NCBI GenBank assembly: GCA_036874045.1
Contig: JAZBRI010000009.1
Location: 992,001-1,056,000, forward strand
Direction of reading: 5' to 3'
Source of the DNA: Cymodocea nodosa
Lineage: Eukaryota; Streptophyta; Magnoliopsida; Alismatales; Cymodoceaceae
Length of the DNA stretch: 64,000 nt
Below, one piece after another: positions 10,731 through 20,552 of the stretch (the first letter of the stretch is position 1; every line of letters starts with the position of its first letter). The notes beneath the pieces were generated by a model, which saw only the letters and a list, made by a program, of their open reading frames with translations, had not been told where the DNA came from and made no database searches. The position numbers and the translations under genes are program-made.

Positions 10731-12305
10731 ACTAATCTATTAAAAGATGTTCCATTTAACTTTGATAAAAATTGCAAGGAAGCATTTTTCAGACTTAAGA
10801 GTAACTTAATTTCAACTCTTATAATTCAAACACCTGATTGGAACCATCCATTTGAATTAATGTGCGATGCTTCTGATTTTGCTATAGGAGCAGTGTTAGG
10901 ACAGAAGATAGAAAAATCTCCTAGAGTGATTCATTATGCAAGCAAAACCTTAAATGATGCTCAAGTTAATTACACAACTACTGAAAAAGAATTATTAGCT
11001 ATTGTGTTTGCTTTAGAAAAGTTTAGATCATATCTGATTGGAGCTAAAGTAATAGTATACATGGATCATTCAGCTCTAAAACATCTAATAAAGAAAAAAG
11101 AAACTAAACCTAGATTGATCCGATGGATATTATTATTGCAAGAATTTGATCTAGAAATTAAAGATAAAAAAGGTTGTGAGAATGTAGTAGCAGATCATTT
11201 ATCAAGATTACAAATAGAAAAATCAAATATTGAAATTAAGGATAATTTTCCTAATGAACAATTAATGACCATCAACACAATGCCTTGGTATGCAGACATA
11301 GTTAATTACTTAGTTACTAGTCTAACACCTAAGGATTGGAGTAGACAGGATAAGAAATTGTTTTTCTCAAGAGTAAAATATTACTATTGGGAAGACCCAT
11401 ACCTATTTAAGAAATGTCCTGATATGGCTTTAAGGAGGTGTGTTCCAGAAACTGAACATCTGAGCATATTGTCTTTCTGTCATGACCAAACTTGTAGAGG
11501 GCATTTTGGTTCAAGGAAAACTGCTGCAAAAATTCTGCAATGTGGGTTTTATTGGCCAACACTATTCAAAGATGCTCATAAATATTGCTTAAGTTGTTTA
11601 AGATGTCAACAAATAGGAAGAATATCAAAGAGGAATATGATGCCTCTTAATCCTATTGTTGAGGTTGAAATCTTTGATGTGTGGAGAATAGATTTTATGG
11701 GTCCATTTCCTATGTCTAATCAATTTAATTACATATTGTTGGGGGTGGATTACGTATCTAAATGGATAGAAGTTATTCCTACAAAAACTAATGATAACAA
11801 AGTGGTAATACAATTTATAAGAACAAATATATTTGCTAGATTTGAAATACCTAAAGCTATTATCAATGATAAAGGAATTCATTTCTGTAATAGAAGTTTT
11901 GAAGCCTTAATGAAGAAATATAGAGTAAACCACAAAATTGCAACATCATATCATCCGCAAACAAGTGAACAAGTAGAAAGTGCAAACAAACAAATTAAAT
12001 TAATCGTAGAAAAAGTAGTAAATCCTACTAGAACAGATTGGGCTAATAGATTGATAGATGCACTTTGGGCTTATAGAACTACTTATAAAACGAGCTTAGG
12101 TATGTCACCTTTTAGGCTAGTATATGGAAAAAGTTGTCATTTACCTGTTGAAATAGAACATAAAGCTTATTGGGCATTAAAAACTCTGAACACTAATTTA
12201 AATCAAGATGCTGAAAATAGAAAAATGCAATTAATTGAATTAGAAGAATTTAGAAATGAAGCTTATTCGAATACTATAAGAGAAAAAGAAAAAATTAAAT
12301 TTTAG
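10677..12305 (+). CDS. pol: RNase H and integrase portion of element 1 pol, open for 542 codons
   Basis: An open frame covers the end of RT, RNase H ('[11 protein letters not shown]', '[19 protein letters not shown]', '[10 protein letters not shown]'), then integrase. The integrase zinc finger is visible as '[12 protein letters not shown]' with a later CX2C ('CLSCLRC'). The catalytic triad lies in 'WRIDFMGPF', 'IINDKG' and the Glu of '[11 protein letters not shown]', and '[22 protein letters not shown]' follows. The ATG at 10677 is internal to RT, so this is a fragment of a larger polyprotein, not an independent gene. It ends at a TAG (12303) where 'FW-HDRK' would be expected, a likely TGG-to-TAG change. 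Confidence 0.85.
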   Translation: MLVFIEDLLKTLARSRPLTNLLKDVPFNFDKNCKEAFFRLKSNLISTLIIQTPDWNHPFELMCDASDFAIGAVLGQKIEKSPRVIHYASKTLNDAQVNYTTTEKELLAIVFALEKFRSYLIGAKVIVYMDHSALKHLIKKKETKPRLIRWILLLQEFDLEIKDKKGCENVVADHLSRLQIEKSNIEIKDNFPNEQLMTINTMPWYADIVNYLVTSLTPKDWSRQDKKLFFSRVKYYYWEDPYLFKKCPDMALRRCVPETEHLSILSFCHDQTCRGHFGSRKTAAKILQCGFYWPTLFKDAHKYCLSCLRCQQIGRISKRNMMPLNPIVEVEIFDVWRIDFMGPFPMSNQFNYILLGVDYVSKWIEVIPTKTNDNKVVIQFIRTNIFARFEIPKAIINDKGIHFCNRSFEALMKKYRVNHKIATSYHPQTSEQVESANKQIKLIVEKVVNPTRTDWANRLIDALWAYRTTYKTSLGMSPFRLVYGKSCHLPVEIEHKAYWALKTLNTNLNQDAENRKMQLIELEEFRNEAYSNTIREKEKIKF

Positions 12306-12587
12306 CATGATAGAAAAATTATTCCTAAAAGCTTTGAAATAGGACAAGAAGTATATCTTTATATGGCTAGACTCCATAACCATCTGGGAAAATTGAAATC
12401 TAAACGGGCAGGACCTTACATAGTTCGAAATGTTTATCCTTATGGAGCTATTGAAATTGAAAATCCTAAAAATCAGAATATATTTAAAGTAAATGGACAA
12501 AGACTTAGACTTATTCTGAAAACACCAAAAAGCTCCTTTGGAATTATGGAAGAAATCAGAGTAGAGGACTACTCGAGCTTTACTTAG
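12303..12587 (+). pseudogene. pol: Integrase C-terminal tail of element 1
   Basis: After the TAG at 12303 the same frame continues through a conserved basic tail ('GKLKSKRAGPYIV', 'NGQRLRLIL') that matches the end of gypsy integrases (GPF-type region) and stops at 12585-12587. It is joined to the preceding integrase by a single suppressed or mutated codon. Confidence 0.8.
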
Positions 12588-13158
12588 TAAGAAATCAGTT
12601 TTTATCTTTATAAAAAAAAAAAACATTAAAAATATATATAAAACATAAAAATCATTGCGGTTCAACTGACTGGAACCATCAATATGATCGGAACATAAAA
12701 ATATATGTATATTAATTTTTAGAAAAAAATGTTGGTTTTACCGAAACATAGTATCGGTTCAATCGAAAGAAAAAAAAATAATTTAGGTCTGACCGAAACA
12801 TAGTATCGATTAAACTGGTAAAAAAAATAGAAAAACTATTCTCTGTAATATTTTTATTATTATATTTGCTTGTACGGGGAGTCCATTGAGTTACACTTAA
12901 CTCAACGAGCTTACTCTTTTGAGTCTTGAGCTAGTCAACGAGCTTATTCTGTTGAGTTAACTGTAACTCAACGGAGTACTATAGCTAAGACCGTGAATAA
13001 AATAGTAATAGTTGGTTCAGGAAATGACCCGATTACCCGCCTAAACTTAGGGCTTATTTAAATTAAAACCTAGGGTTTTGGGGGCATTATCCGGTAAATC
13101 ATTTAGAATCTAGAACAATAGAAATCAGAGCGATTTCGTGCTGTTGTGTAACTCCACG
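12588..13158. other. Non-coding spacer between pol and ORF P (element 1)
   Basis: AT-rich. It contains several copies of a 'tcggttcaaccgaaacata'-like motif (12655-12815), then inverted Athila-type words such as 'gttgagtta' and 'taactcaacg' (12885-12975). A TATA-like 'gcttatttaaatt' near 13050 lies about 110 bp before the ATG of ORF P and is kept, with changes, in element 2 (near 25695). No gene is seen. Confidence 0.6.
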
Positions 13159-15348
13159 ATGAGGAAGATGAAGCCTAAATTCTAGGAAGAGGTAGTGGAC
13201 ACCGCACAGTTTTTGAAGGAATTTGAAGAATGACAGACGAGGTAGAAGATCAGAAATACAACAAGAGAGAAAGAGCTACAAAAGGTAGAATTAGAACTCT
13301 TTAACTTGAGAAAAATTTTGGTTAAGTTAGAAATACAAATACCACAAATAATGGAGACACGAATTAGAGTGGCAACTGAAATTACAGTAAGTAAAGAAAG
13401 AAAGATACAGCCGAACAATGAAGTAGCCCTAGAATTAATCCAACGTAAGTCTCAGCTCTGGCTCAAAAGATGAATCTGTAGACGAGCTAAATGGGTGATC
13501 TGGGAGCAAGAAAGGAAAGAAAATGAAGAAGAGGAAACTAAAGGACAAGAGGAGTCGATTGCCGAAAGACTTGTTCTTGAGGAGCAGCATCCTGGACCTT
13601 CAAATCCACTTCCTAAACCATTAGAAAGGTTAGTAGTTATGGGGCTTTCAAACGAAGAAGAAATAAGAGAATTTGAAGAACTGGTTCAAGTTGGAAAAAA
13701 CCAAGGAGAATCAAAAGATTTGGCAGTGGCTAAAGCACACCTAGTGTTTGATGCACTTTACAAAAAGAGGGCTGCAGAAAAGTTGAAAAACCAATATAAA
13801 ATCAAAGTGGAATAGCATCAAGAAGTTATTGCCAAACCTGCTGCAAAAGGAGATGAAGCTGGTCCTTCAAGACCAGCAGTTATAAAAAAAGTTAAATAGG
13901 AAGACTAGTACTTGTGGCTCAAAGGCCTGCAGAGCCTACTTTTGTAGATTTAATTTCAGAAGATGAAGAGGAAGAACAAGCACAACTAATTAGAAAAAAG
14001 AAAGGAAAAGAAAAAGTGCCTAAATATGAGGAAATTAAATCTGAAGTACCAATTTTTACAAGGCCTGTGGAGTAGATTTTTATTAACCTGTTATCCGATT
14101 CTAAGGAGGAGCAAGAGGAGCTGCAATAGCAGGAGCAAAGAAAAGAAAAAAATCAGGCTAAAATTAGTCTGTAGTCTATACAAGAAGAAACAGAAATTAG
14201 GGTAGAAACTAAATTGCCCATGACTCCATCCCAATCTGTTATAGAATCAGAAAGAACAGTAACAGAACAAATTGGTAGTCAGGAGGAAAAAGAAAGAGCA
14301 GAAAATGAAGAGGCTGAAAGAAGCCATTTGGACAAAAATAATTTTACAAATTCCATTGAAGAACAAGAAACTCTTCAGCAATTTATGGAGGGAATTTAAG
14401 ACAGAGTGGAGAGTTCTGCCGGCTCTCCACCACAAACAGAAACAGAAATTCAGGAATCTGTAGAAAATATTCAAATGCAGCCTATAGAAGAGGAAGAGCA
14501 AGAGAAAACCCCTCTAGAGCAACAAAGTCACCTTCCTGACCCGATTGAAACAACAATTTTGAATGAAGTACATTTTTGTAGTCAGGAAGCTTATACCAAA
14601 TACAAAGAAATAAGGGGTTACGACATTATTTACAGTAGACCAGTAAATTGGGATGGAATGCAAGAAATCAAAGATTTATTTGAATTCCAAGGTCTACTAC
14701 AATTCATTTCTCAAGAAAGAGGGCATGTAGTATATGGGAATTTAGTGCCCTGTTTTTATGCAAATTTAAGAGAAGGAGAAAGAGGATTAATTTCCAACGT
14801 GGAGGAAGCTGATGTACAGATAACACCAGAGCTTCTCCACAACATTTTTGGTTTAAAGAATGAAGGAATAACAATTTTGGAAGATACAACTATAGTTGAA
14901 TGGACTGAACAGCAAGTTAAGGATTGTTTAGCTATCAATCCTGGTGTGCCATTATTAAACAGATTGAAGAATTTAAATGGTAAAGCACACATGGTAGCTA
15001 ACATTCTGATTAAGAATGTCTATCAACGATAAGGCTATGATATAGAATTAAGTCAATTTGTCAAATGGGCCAACAGTTTTTATCTCCAAGCTGAAAACAA
15101 TGAAGAAGAAATTATTTTATGGAGATTTGATTCCACTGTTGATGGTGGACTGTATCGATTTCACGAAATGTACATCAAAAAGGATCAGATCTAGAACCAT
15201 TTCAGTGAAAGAATACAGAAATTTTGTAGCTACAGAACTAGCTGTACCTTCTAGAGGAATTACAAGAGCAGTAGAAAGGATTAATCAATTAGAGCTTCAA
15301 TTAGAAAAACTCCAGAAGGAAGTAGATGAACTTAGGCATAGAGATTAA
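13159..15348 (+). pseudogene. ORF P of element 1: accessory protein in the env position
   Basis: About 730 codons from ATG 13159 to TAA 15346-15348. The first part is charged and helix-forming; the middle is very Glu-rich and low in complexity; the last third (from about 14550) is a conserved globular region with 'DLFEFQGLLQFIS', 'FYANLREGERGL', 'ITPELLHNIFGLKNEG' and, in element 3, 'INWSAIFISKLR'. A short coiled coil closes it. This region resembles the domain annotated in plants as ATHILA ORF-1 or 'putative plant transposon protein' (resemblance by motif only; not searched). In-frame stops at 13183 and 13228 sit where Trp is likely (TGG to TAG or TGA), and there are at least two frameshifts. 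Function unknown. A homologue lies in copia element C. Confidence 0.8.
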
Positions 15349-16237
15349 ATTGTATTGTTTGTCTACTTGTATAAAATTGTATGATGTACTTGTAATGTAA
15401 TTGATTCATATTAATGAATGTAAATTTTTCGGATGCAATTTTCATACGTGTTTTGGATGTGAAATGAATGGAATTTATTGAATATTATGTCATTGTGGAA
15501 CTTTTTGAATGAATATGTAACCGATTTACAATTTGCTGAATGACAGGATAACTGCTTAAAAATTTCTACATGTTGTAAGGTAAAATGTAAATTCTGCATA
15601 ACATAAAATGACCTGCAAGTTAAATCTTTATATAAGGTTCAGATTTAAATGAATTTTAATCAAAATGATGCATTAATGACATAGATTTAACTTTATTTCA
15701 GTTAGTAGAATGAAAAAGAAAAAAAAAACTGAGAGGAACTTACGAGAGTAAAACTTAGAAGTTGCCAAGTATTAACTCAACGAAGTAAGTCCGTTGAGTT
15801 AAACGTAACTCCACGAGGTTAGTAATATAATATAAGATCACTTCGTTGAGTTATCACTAACTCAACGAAGTTAGTTCGTGGAGTTAACAATAGTAATCGA
15901 TTGTATTCTGTTGAGTTATCTGTAACTCAACGAGGTTAGTTCGTGGATTAAGTAGAACAGTTATTCTTTTAACCACGAACGAAACTTCATTGGTTTAGCG
16001 GTTACCAAAATTTGAAATTAGTAGTGGTACACGTACCCATAAAAACAGGAACCACGATGCACATTGCAAGCCACGTTCTTGCAATGAGATTTATTCACTT
16101 TATAGATGTGTAGTATATATATAAAACAGAATGTTATTTACGAGTTACCGGCACTTTTAAAAGAAAGGAGAATGCGTTGGAGGAACTGGAAGGAGAAGTA
16201 GTTGATTCAACTTCATCCGACAATAAATATTTATTGA
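15349..16237. other. Spacer between ORF P and F-box ORF, with candidate internal promoter
   Basis: AT-rich to about 15760. Then comes a cluster of hairpin-forming words (15770-15960, ttcgttgagtta / taactcaacgaa). From 15970 to 16237 the sequence aligns with the same place in elements 2 (28730-29000) and 3 (61940-62210, complement). No gene is seen. All three copies have 'aacagaatgttattta' just after a TATA-like stretch. Confidence 0.65.
16114..16126 (+). promoter_or_regulatory. Candidate TATA box for an internal transcript
   Basis: TATATATATAAAA lies about 120 bp before the F-box ORF start. Element 3 has TATAAATATA at the same place (62056-62065, minus strand); element 2 is degraded there. 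The conserved flanks suggest an internal promoter that would produce an mRNA starting just upstream of the splice donor. The promoter role is an inference. Confidence 0.45.
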
Positions 16238-17404
16238 ATGAAAAGCTTCAGACTGAATCGACAAATGGAATTGATGCAATTACCGTTGGATGCACTAAGG
16301 GAAGTACTAAGTAATTTGTCAGCTAAAGATATGTGCAGGCTGTGTTATATATCAAAGGAAATTAAAAACTGTATTGAAGAAAAATATTTTCAGGGACTAC
16401 AAGCTGCAAAAATGACTAAGATTAGAGATGGATTCATATGGAGGTCATTTAATCGTAGTTCAATTAACCATGAATATCTGGCTATGGAAGAAACTACTGG
16501 AATTCCACCCAATGCATTAGAAGGAATAGATCATATTATGGGGATAGATGAAAGATTAATCATATACAAGACGAGACCAAGGTATGTAAGTTTATTATTA
16601 CCTGATATTTTGATAAGAAATCCTATAACAGGAGAAGAATGGAATATAGGAAGACCTAATAGATTTGAAGCACCAACTGTAAATTGTGGGTCAGCTTTAA
16701 TATTTTCTGATAAAAATTCAGCAATTCCTGAAAAATTATATTATTGGAGACCTATAGGAAATTGGGGTGAAGATTTACGCTTAAGTGTGTATAATTTTTT
16801 GAACAGATCTTGGAATGAAAATATTATGATATATCTAGGACAAAAATCATTAATTAACCAAACACATGTCATACTTGATGGATATATATATCTAGTCACA
16901 GAGATATCAATAGCATATGGATCTGATTTATACATAGTCAGCATAGACAGTTATGATGAATATATAGAAATTTTATGTGTATTGAGTGAAATAGCTAAAC
17001 CACCATCTGTAGAATTTAATAAAATTCAAATAGGAATGTGGTATAATGAAGAAGATGATCCTACTTTATGTCTGATAAGATGGTGGGATGAACTGATGAA
17101 ATTTCAAATATGGATTATGAAAGACATAAATGAATGGAAGTGGGAAGAGGAGTATATTGAAATAGATGTAGAAATAGAAACTGCTACATTACCTTGGAAC
17201 CAAAAAGGATCCCTTTCTGCATTTCATATCATTAATGGTAATACACTTGTATTTGGAATTTATAATATATTACATGTTTACAAATTAAGAAGGAACAAGA
17301 ACTACATTAAAACAGAATTAATAGCAAGAAGAACTATGCCTAAAAAGTTTGCTTGGACTGACACGCTTATTCCATTTGTTTTTACTTTTCAATCATGTTC
17401 TTAA
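16238..17404 (+). CDS. F-box / F-box-associated protein carried by element 1, intact
   Basis: 388 codons, no internal stop. Residues 10-50 are an F-box ('MELMQLPLDALREVLSNL', 'KDMCRLCYISKEI'), which in known proteins binds SKP1 in SCF ubiquitin ligases. The rest resembles the plant F-box-associated domain: 'ILIRNPITGEEWNIG', 'FQIWIMKDINEWKWEEEY' and a C-terminal 'LIPFVFTFQSCS'. The first nine codons (MKSFRLNRQ) come from joining two exons: bases to 16255 match the exon upstream of the intron in elements 2 and 3, and bases from 16256 match the exon after it. It lies in the env position, downstream of ORF P, in the same direction. Its openness contrasts with the broken pol of the same element. 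A target for ubiquitination cannot be read from the sequence. Confidence 0.85.
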   Translation: MKSFRLNRQMELMQLPLDALREVLSNLSAKDMCRLCYISKEIKNCIEEKYFQGLQAAKMTKIRDGFIWRSFNRSSINHEYLAMEETTGIPPNALEGIDHIMGIDERLIIYKTRPRYVSLLLPDILIRNPITGEEWNIGRPNRFEAPTVNCGSALIFSDKNSAIPEKLYYWRPIGNWGEDLRLSVYNFLNRSWNENIMIYLGQKSLINQTHVILDGYIYLVTEISIAYGSDLYIVSIDSYDEYIEILCVLSEIAKPPSVEFNKIQIGMWYNEEDDPTLCLIRWWDELMKFQIWIMKDINEWKWEEEYIEIDVEIETATLPWNQKGSLSAFHIINGNTLVFGIYNILHVYKLRRNKNYIKTELIARRTMPKKFAWTDTLIPFVFTFQSCS

Positions 17405-18896
17405 GCTGTGATTTTGTGTGTTTAATGTTGTGTGTATTTTGCATTTATTTTTAGAAAAAAAAATATAGTTTTCATTTTATTTTATAAAAAAAAAAAAAAT
17501 ATCAATCTAGTTTGTTGGTATCTGTTCTGGGAAACCAACTAGCTTGCTTGTGAGCCACCAAAGGCATAGGAGCCTAGGTTCCACACAAGACATTGATTTA
17601 TTAATATTTGTTAAATGTTATTTTGTTTTATATTTTGCTTTTATCTATGAATGAAAAGTTTTTTAGAATCAAAAATCGGAATATGCAGAAGGAGATACAA
17701 ATGAAACAAGGTATGTAACTAATTACTCATCTTGAATTTTAAATCAAACAAAACTGTATTCATGCCTGCTACAATTACTATACTTATTGTCAAATCTTTT
17801 ACATTGAGGACAATGCAAAATGTAGGTATGGGGGGGAGGTAATTGAAGTAACAGCCATGTAAGTTTGTTAATTAAAGAAATTAAAATAGTACTGCAAAGT
17901 TTTGAGGAAATTGAAAAATTTATGAACTTGTTGTAACTATCTGATAAATGAGACTATAAAATTTTTATAAATTACTTGAATGTTATATTTAGAAGGCTAT
18001 ATAAGATGCTATTGAATTTACTATTTATGCAAATCTAGATATAGTATCTTATGTTTTTTCTGAATTTCATGAGTTTAACAATTTCACGATTTTAAAATGA
18101 AATCAGAATGCTTAATGAAAAAATCAGTAAATTATCTGAAGTCCTGAAAGAGCTGAGATGTGAATTCTAGATTAAATGAAACACATATGATTAAAGATAC
18201 ATTTAATTTGACTGATTGAACTTGTAGAATGATTTATGTGTAGATCTTATTAAACTACAGAAAAAGTATGAGCTTATTGTTATGGATTCATATTTTCAGT
18301 AAATGATAGAAGCAGAACTATATGAGATTGGTGTTTTACTACATTTGTATTAATGAAATACATACATATATAGTATGTGATTAATGTTTTGTTTTGTGTT
18401 TGTAGTTTGATTGAAAGAAAAAAAAAAAAAAAGGGAAAATTTTGAGAGTTTATTGACTTGTTTGATCACGAGCCTTTTGTACTTGAGCAGATAGGTATGT
18501 AAGGATTGTTGACCTGAACAAGGACTCTTGAAATCTGGCAACTTAAGATCTTGATCAGATCTAGGATTGTTGATTGAAAGCTCGTTACATGGGTACATTA
18601 GAAAGCTCTTGTATGATTCAAGCTTGTCAAATTAACTTTTAAAGTATGAAAAAAAAAAAAACATATATTGTTCTGAAAAGATAAAAGTGTTTTGTGAAAT
18701 ACAGATATCTTATGAATCGAGTATATTTTTTGTTATCTAGAATTGCTATAATATGAATCTAGAATTGACTTTTGAAGTTGTTTAATGGAGATACAATTTT
18801 TATTCTACTTGTCTTAATCAGATTGAATTGGATTGTACTTTGATTCGTATATTTTTGAAATTTCCTCTAGAAATCTAACTATTCGAATTGAATTGG
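17405..18896 (+). other. 3' non-coding region of element 1
   Basis: Aligned with elements 2 and 3 over most of its length. Notable blocks: 'ccaccaaaggcataggagcc' (17556-17575), 'cattgaggacaatgcaaaat' leading into a polypurine tract (17825-17840), and a strongly conserved block at 18465-18640 that also occurs in copia element C. Four A-runs are present. The region joins the LTR at about 18897 without a polypurine tract, because the start of the right LTR is missing. No gene is seen. Confidence 0.75.
17825..17840 (+). other. Internal polypurine tract
   Basis: 'ggtatgggggggaggt', preceded by 'ttgaggacaatgcaaaatgta'. Equivalent tracts are at about 53575 (element 2) and 58663 (element 3, minus strand). 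Many Athila-type elements have such a tract near the 3' LTR; here it is far upstream of the LTR, and element 3 has a second tract directly at its LTR (57358-57369). Confidence 0.55.
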
Positions 18897-20552
18897 AAAG
18901 TGACTTAAGTGGATTTTCGGTGAGTTATCTATAACTATTCGAAATGCATCTGAGCATCGGATAGTTAGCTTTGTAACTCTCTGAAATGTTATTTTATGAT
19001 TAAACTACTACTGACACATGTCAAGATCTGGTAGATTTACTTAAGTTATATATCGGTGAGTTATTTGTAACTATCCGAAATGCACCTAAGCATCAGATAG
19101 TTAAATTTATGCACGTGTTGAATTTAAATGCTTTAGTATATCACGTGAGATGCACATGTTTAACTCGTTAAGTTAGCATAACTGTACGTGTTAAGTTACA
19201 TGAATATACACTAAGGTAACGCGTTATGTTAGCAGCTTATTTCTTTATATTTTCTAATATGCCACTATAGCGGTTGTAGGAACAGACAGTTGGAAGAGAA
19301 AAACCACGTTTGCACGTATCGCGCAGGGAAAGAAATCATCGTCGTTGATACGAATGAAGGAAATCCAACTGACCATTCAAGCAGAAGCAGTTACTATTGA
19401 AGAAATATAAAAGAAAAGAAGAAAAAAGAAGAAGTGTGTGATCGATGGGCGGACAGTGTGTGCAAAGGAGGATGAGCGTTGCAATTCTTTAAAGTTCCAC
19501 ACCAACCATCATCATCACCACCATAATCACCAACCATTGGAGGTCTGCGAGGATACTTGCCTGATGCCGGGTCGATTCCGAGCCAAACACAGTGCCTGAC
19601 AACCACTGTGAGGAGTGATCGTGTCGCGGGAAGGGAAGCCATTTTCACCAAGTGCCGACTCATATTTCAGGAGATCGTAAAACTTTTAGCCTTGGCTTCG
19701 GGTTGATGCCTGTATGCTGAAGAGGAGATCATCTTGCAATTCTGGACTCGCGATTCTATAGGGAGAGGAGACAGAATTGTAAGTGGTTTAATTTTCAGTG
19801 GTGTAATCGCGTTGCAAGTAGTGTCAGAAGTATTTACTGTCAAGTGAGATTACTTTACATTTCACCTTTCTCCCATTTCCATGTTCATATTAAAACAAAA
19901 ATACCAAAAACAATTTATCTATGTTTGTATGTTGTATTTGAGTGTTGTATTGTTTGTGTTGTGTCGTGATTAATGTTATCTTTGTTAGTGTTGTGATTGT
20001 TTTATGTTTATTTTAGTTTTACAGCTTACTGAAATTGGTTCGTTCAAAAGACTTAAAGATTTTAATGGTTACTGTTTGAATTATCTGAATGTTAGTATTG
20101 CTTAATGATAAATCCAATGTTAACTAACATTAAAGAGCTTAATTGATGTTATTTACAATTTGTGGAATCGCCTAATGGTTGGCTGAATTCCTCTGTAAAT
20201 AGTAGTATTAAAAAGAAAAGATAGGCTCGTGGAGTTAACTTAAGTCCACGAGGTTAGTCCGTTGAGTTAACTGTAATTCAACTGAGAGCTTATTGAATAT
20301 ATAAATTTGATTGTTAACAAACAAACAGTTCTCAAGTTCTTTCGCAATTCCCTGTGAGATCGACCTGTACACTGATACAATAGACACTATGCACTTGCAG
20401 TTAAAGTACAAATTGGAATTAATATCTAAATTGTATTAAATGTTGTTTGTTTACTTCTAAAAGAAAGAATAGGCATAAAGATAAATTAACTAAGTAAAAA
20501 CAGAAGTAACAAATCTAAGTTTTTCTAGTGTAGTGCTGGGAAAATGCAAACA
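18897..20552 (+). mobile_element. Right LTR of element 1, lacking its first ~510 bp
   Basis: Homology to the left LTR starts at 'gaaagtgacttaagtgg' (compare 5243) and runs to the end GCAAACA, immediately before the target duplication AGTAC. It carries neither the 690-bp duplication nor the SINE-like insert, so both arose in the left LTR after insertion, or were lost here. Confidence 0.85.
19406..19413 (+). promoter_or_regulatory. TATA box of element 1 right LTR
   Basis: TATAAAAG in the family-conserved context. Confidence 0.6.

Larger units (their letters stand above)
4734..20552 (+). mobile_element. Athila-like Ty3/gypsy element 1, complete from LTR to LTR
   Basis: 15.8 kb bounded by TG...CA and the duplication AGTAC. 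It contains a left LTR (4734-7833), tRNA-Asp primer site (7841-7858), 5' ORF with knuckle and protease, RT, RNase H, integrase with C-terminal extension, accessory ORF P, an intact F-box ORF, a 3' non-coding region and a 5'-truncated right LTR (18897-20552). It lacks the gag core that elements 2 and 3 carry between ORF P and the F-box ORF, and the loss is exact at GT...AG borders. Pol is broken by stops and frameshifts, so mobility would need help in trans. Confidence 0.9.

Noticed and set aside
11625..11882. Minus-strand frame opposite integrase of element 1 (also 12240-12665, 43267-43476, 43430-43618)
   Set aside because: AT-rich shadows of pol or spacer; no motif.
16238..17404. Host F-box gene unrelated to transposons
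   Set aside because: The same ORF with the same flanking non-coding sequence occurs in three separate Athila-like copies, so it belongs to the element.
18465..18640. tRNA or small structured RNA gene in the conserved 3' block
   Set aside because: No cloverleaf, A/B boxes or terminal CCA-type acceptor stem could be built by eye; kept only as a conserved block of unknown role.
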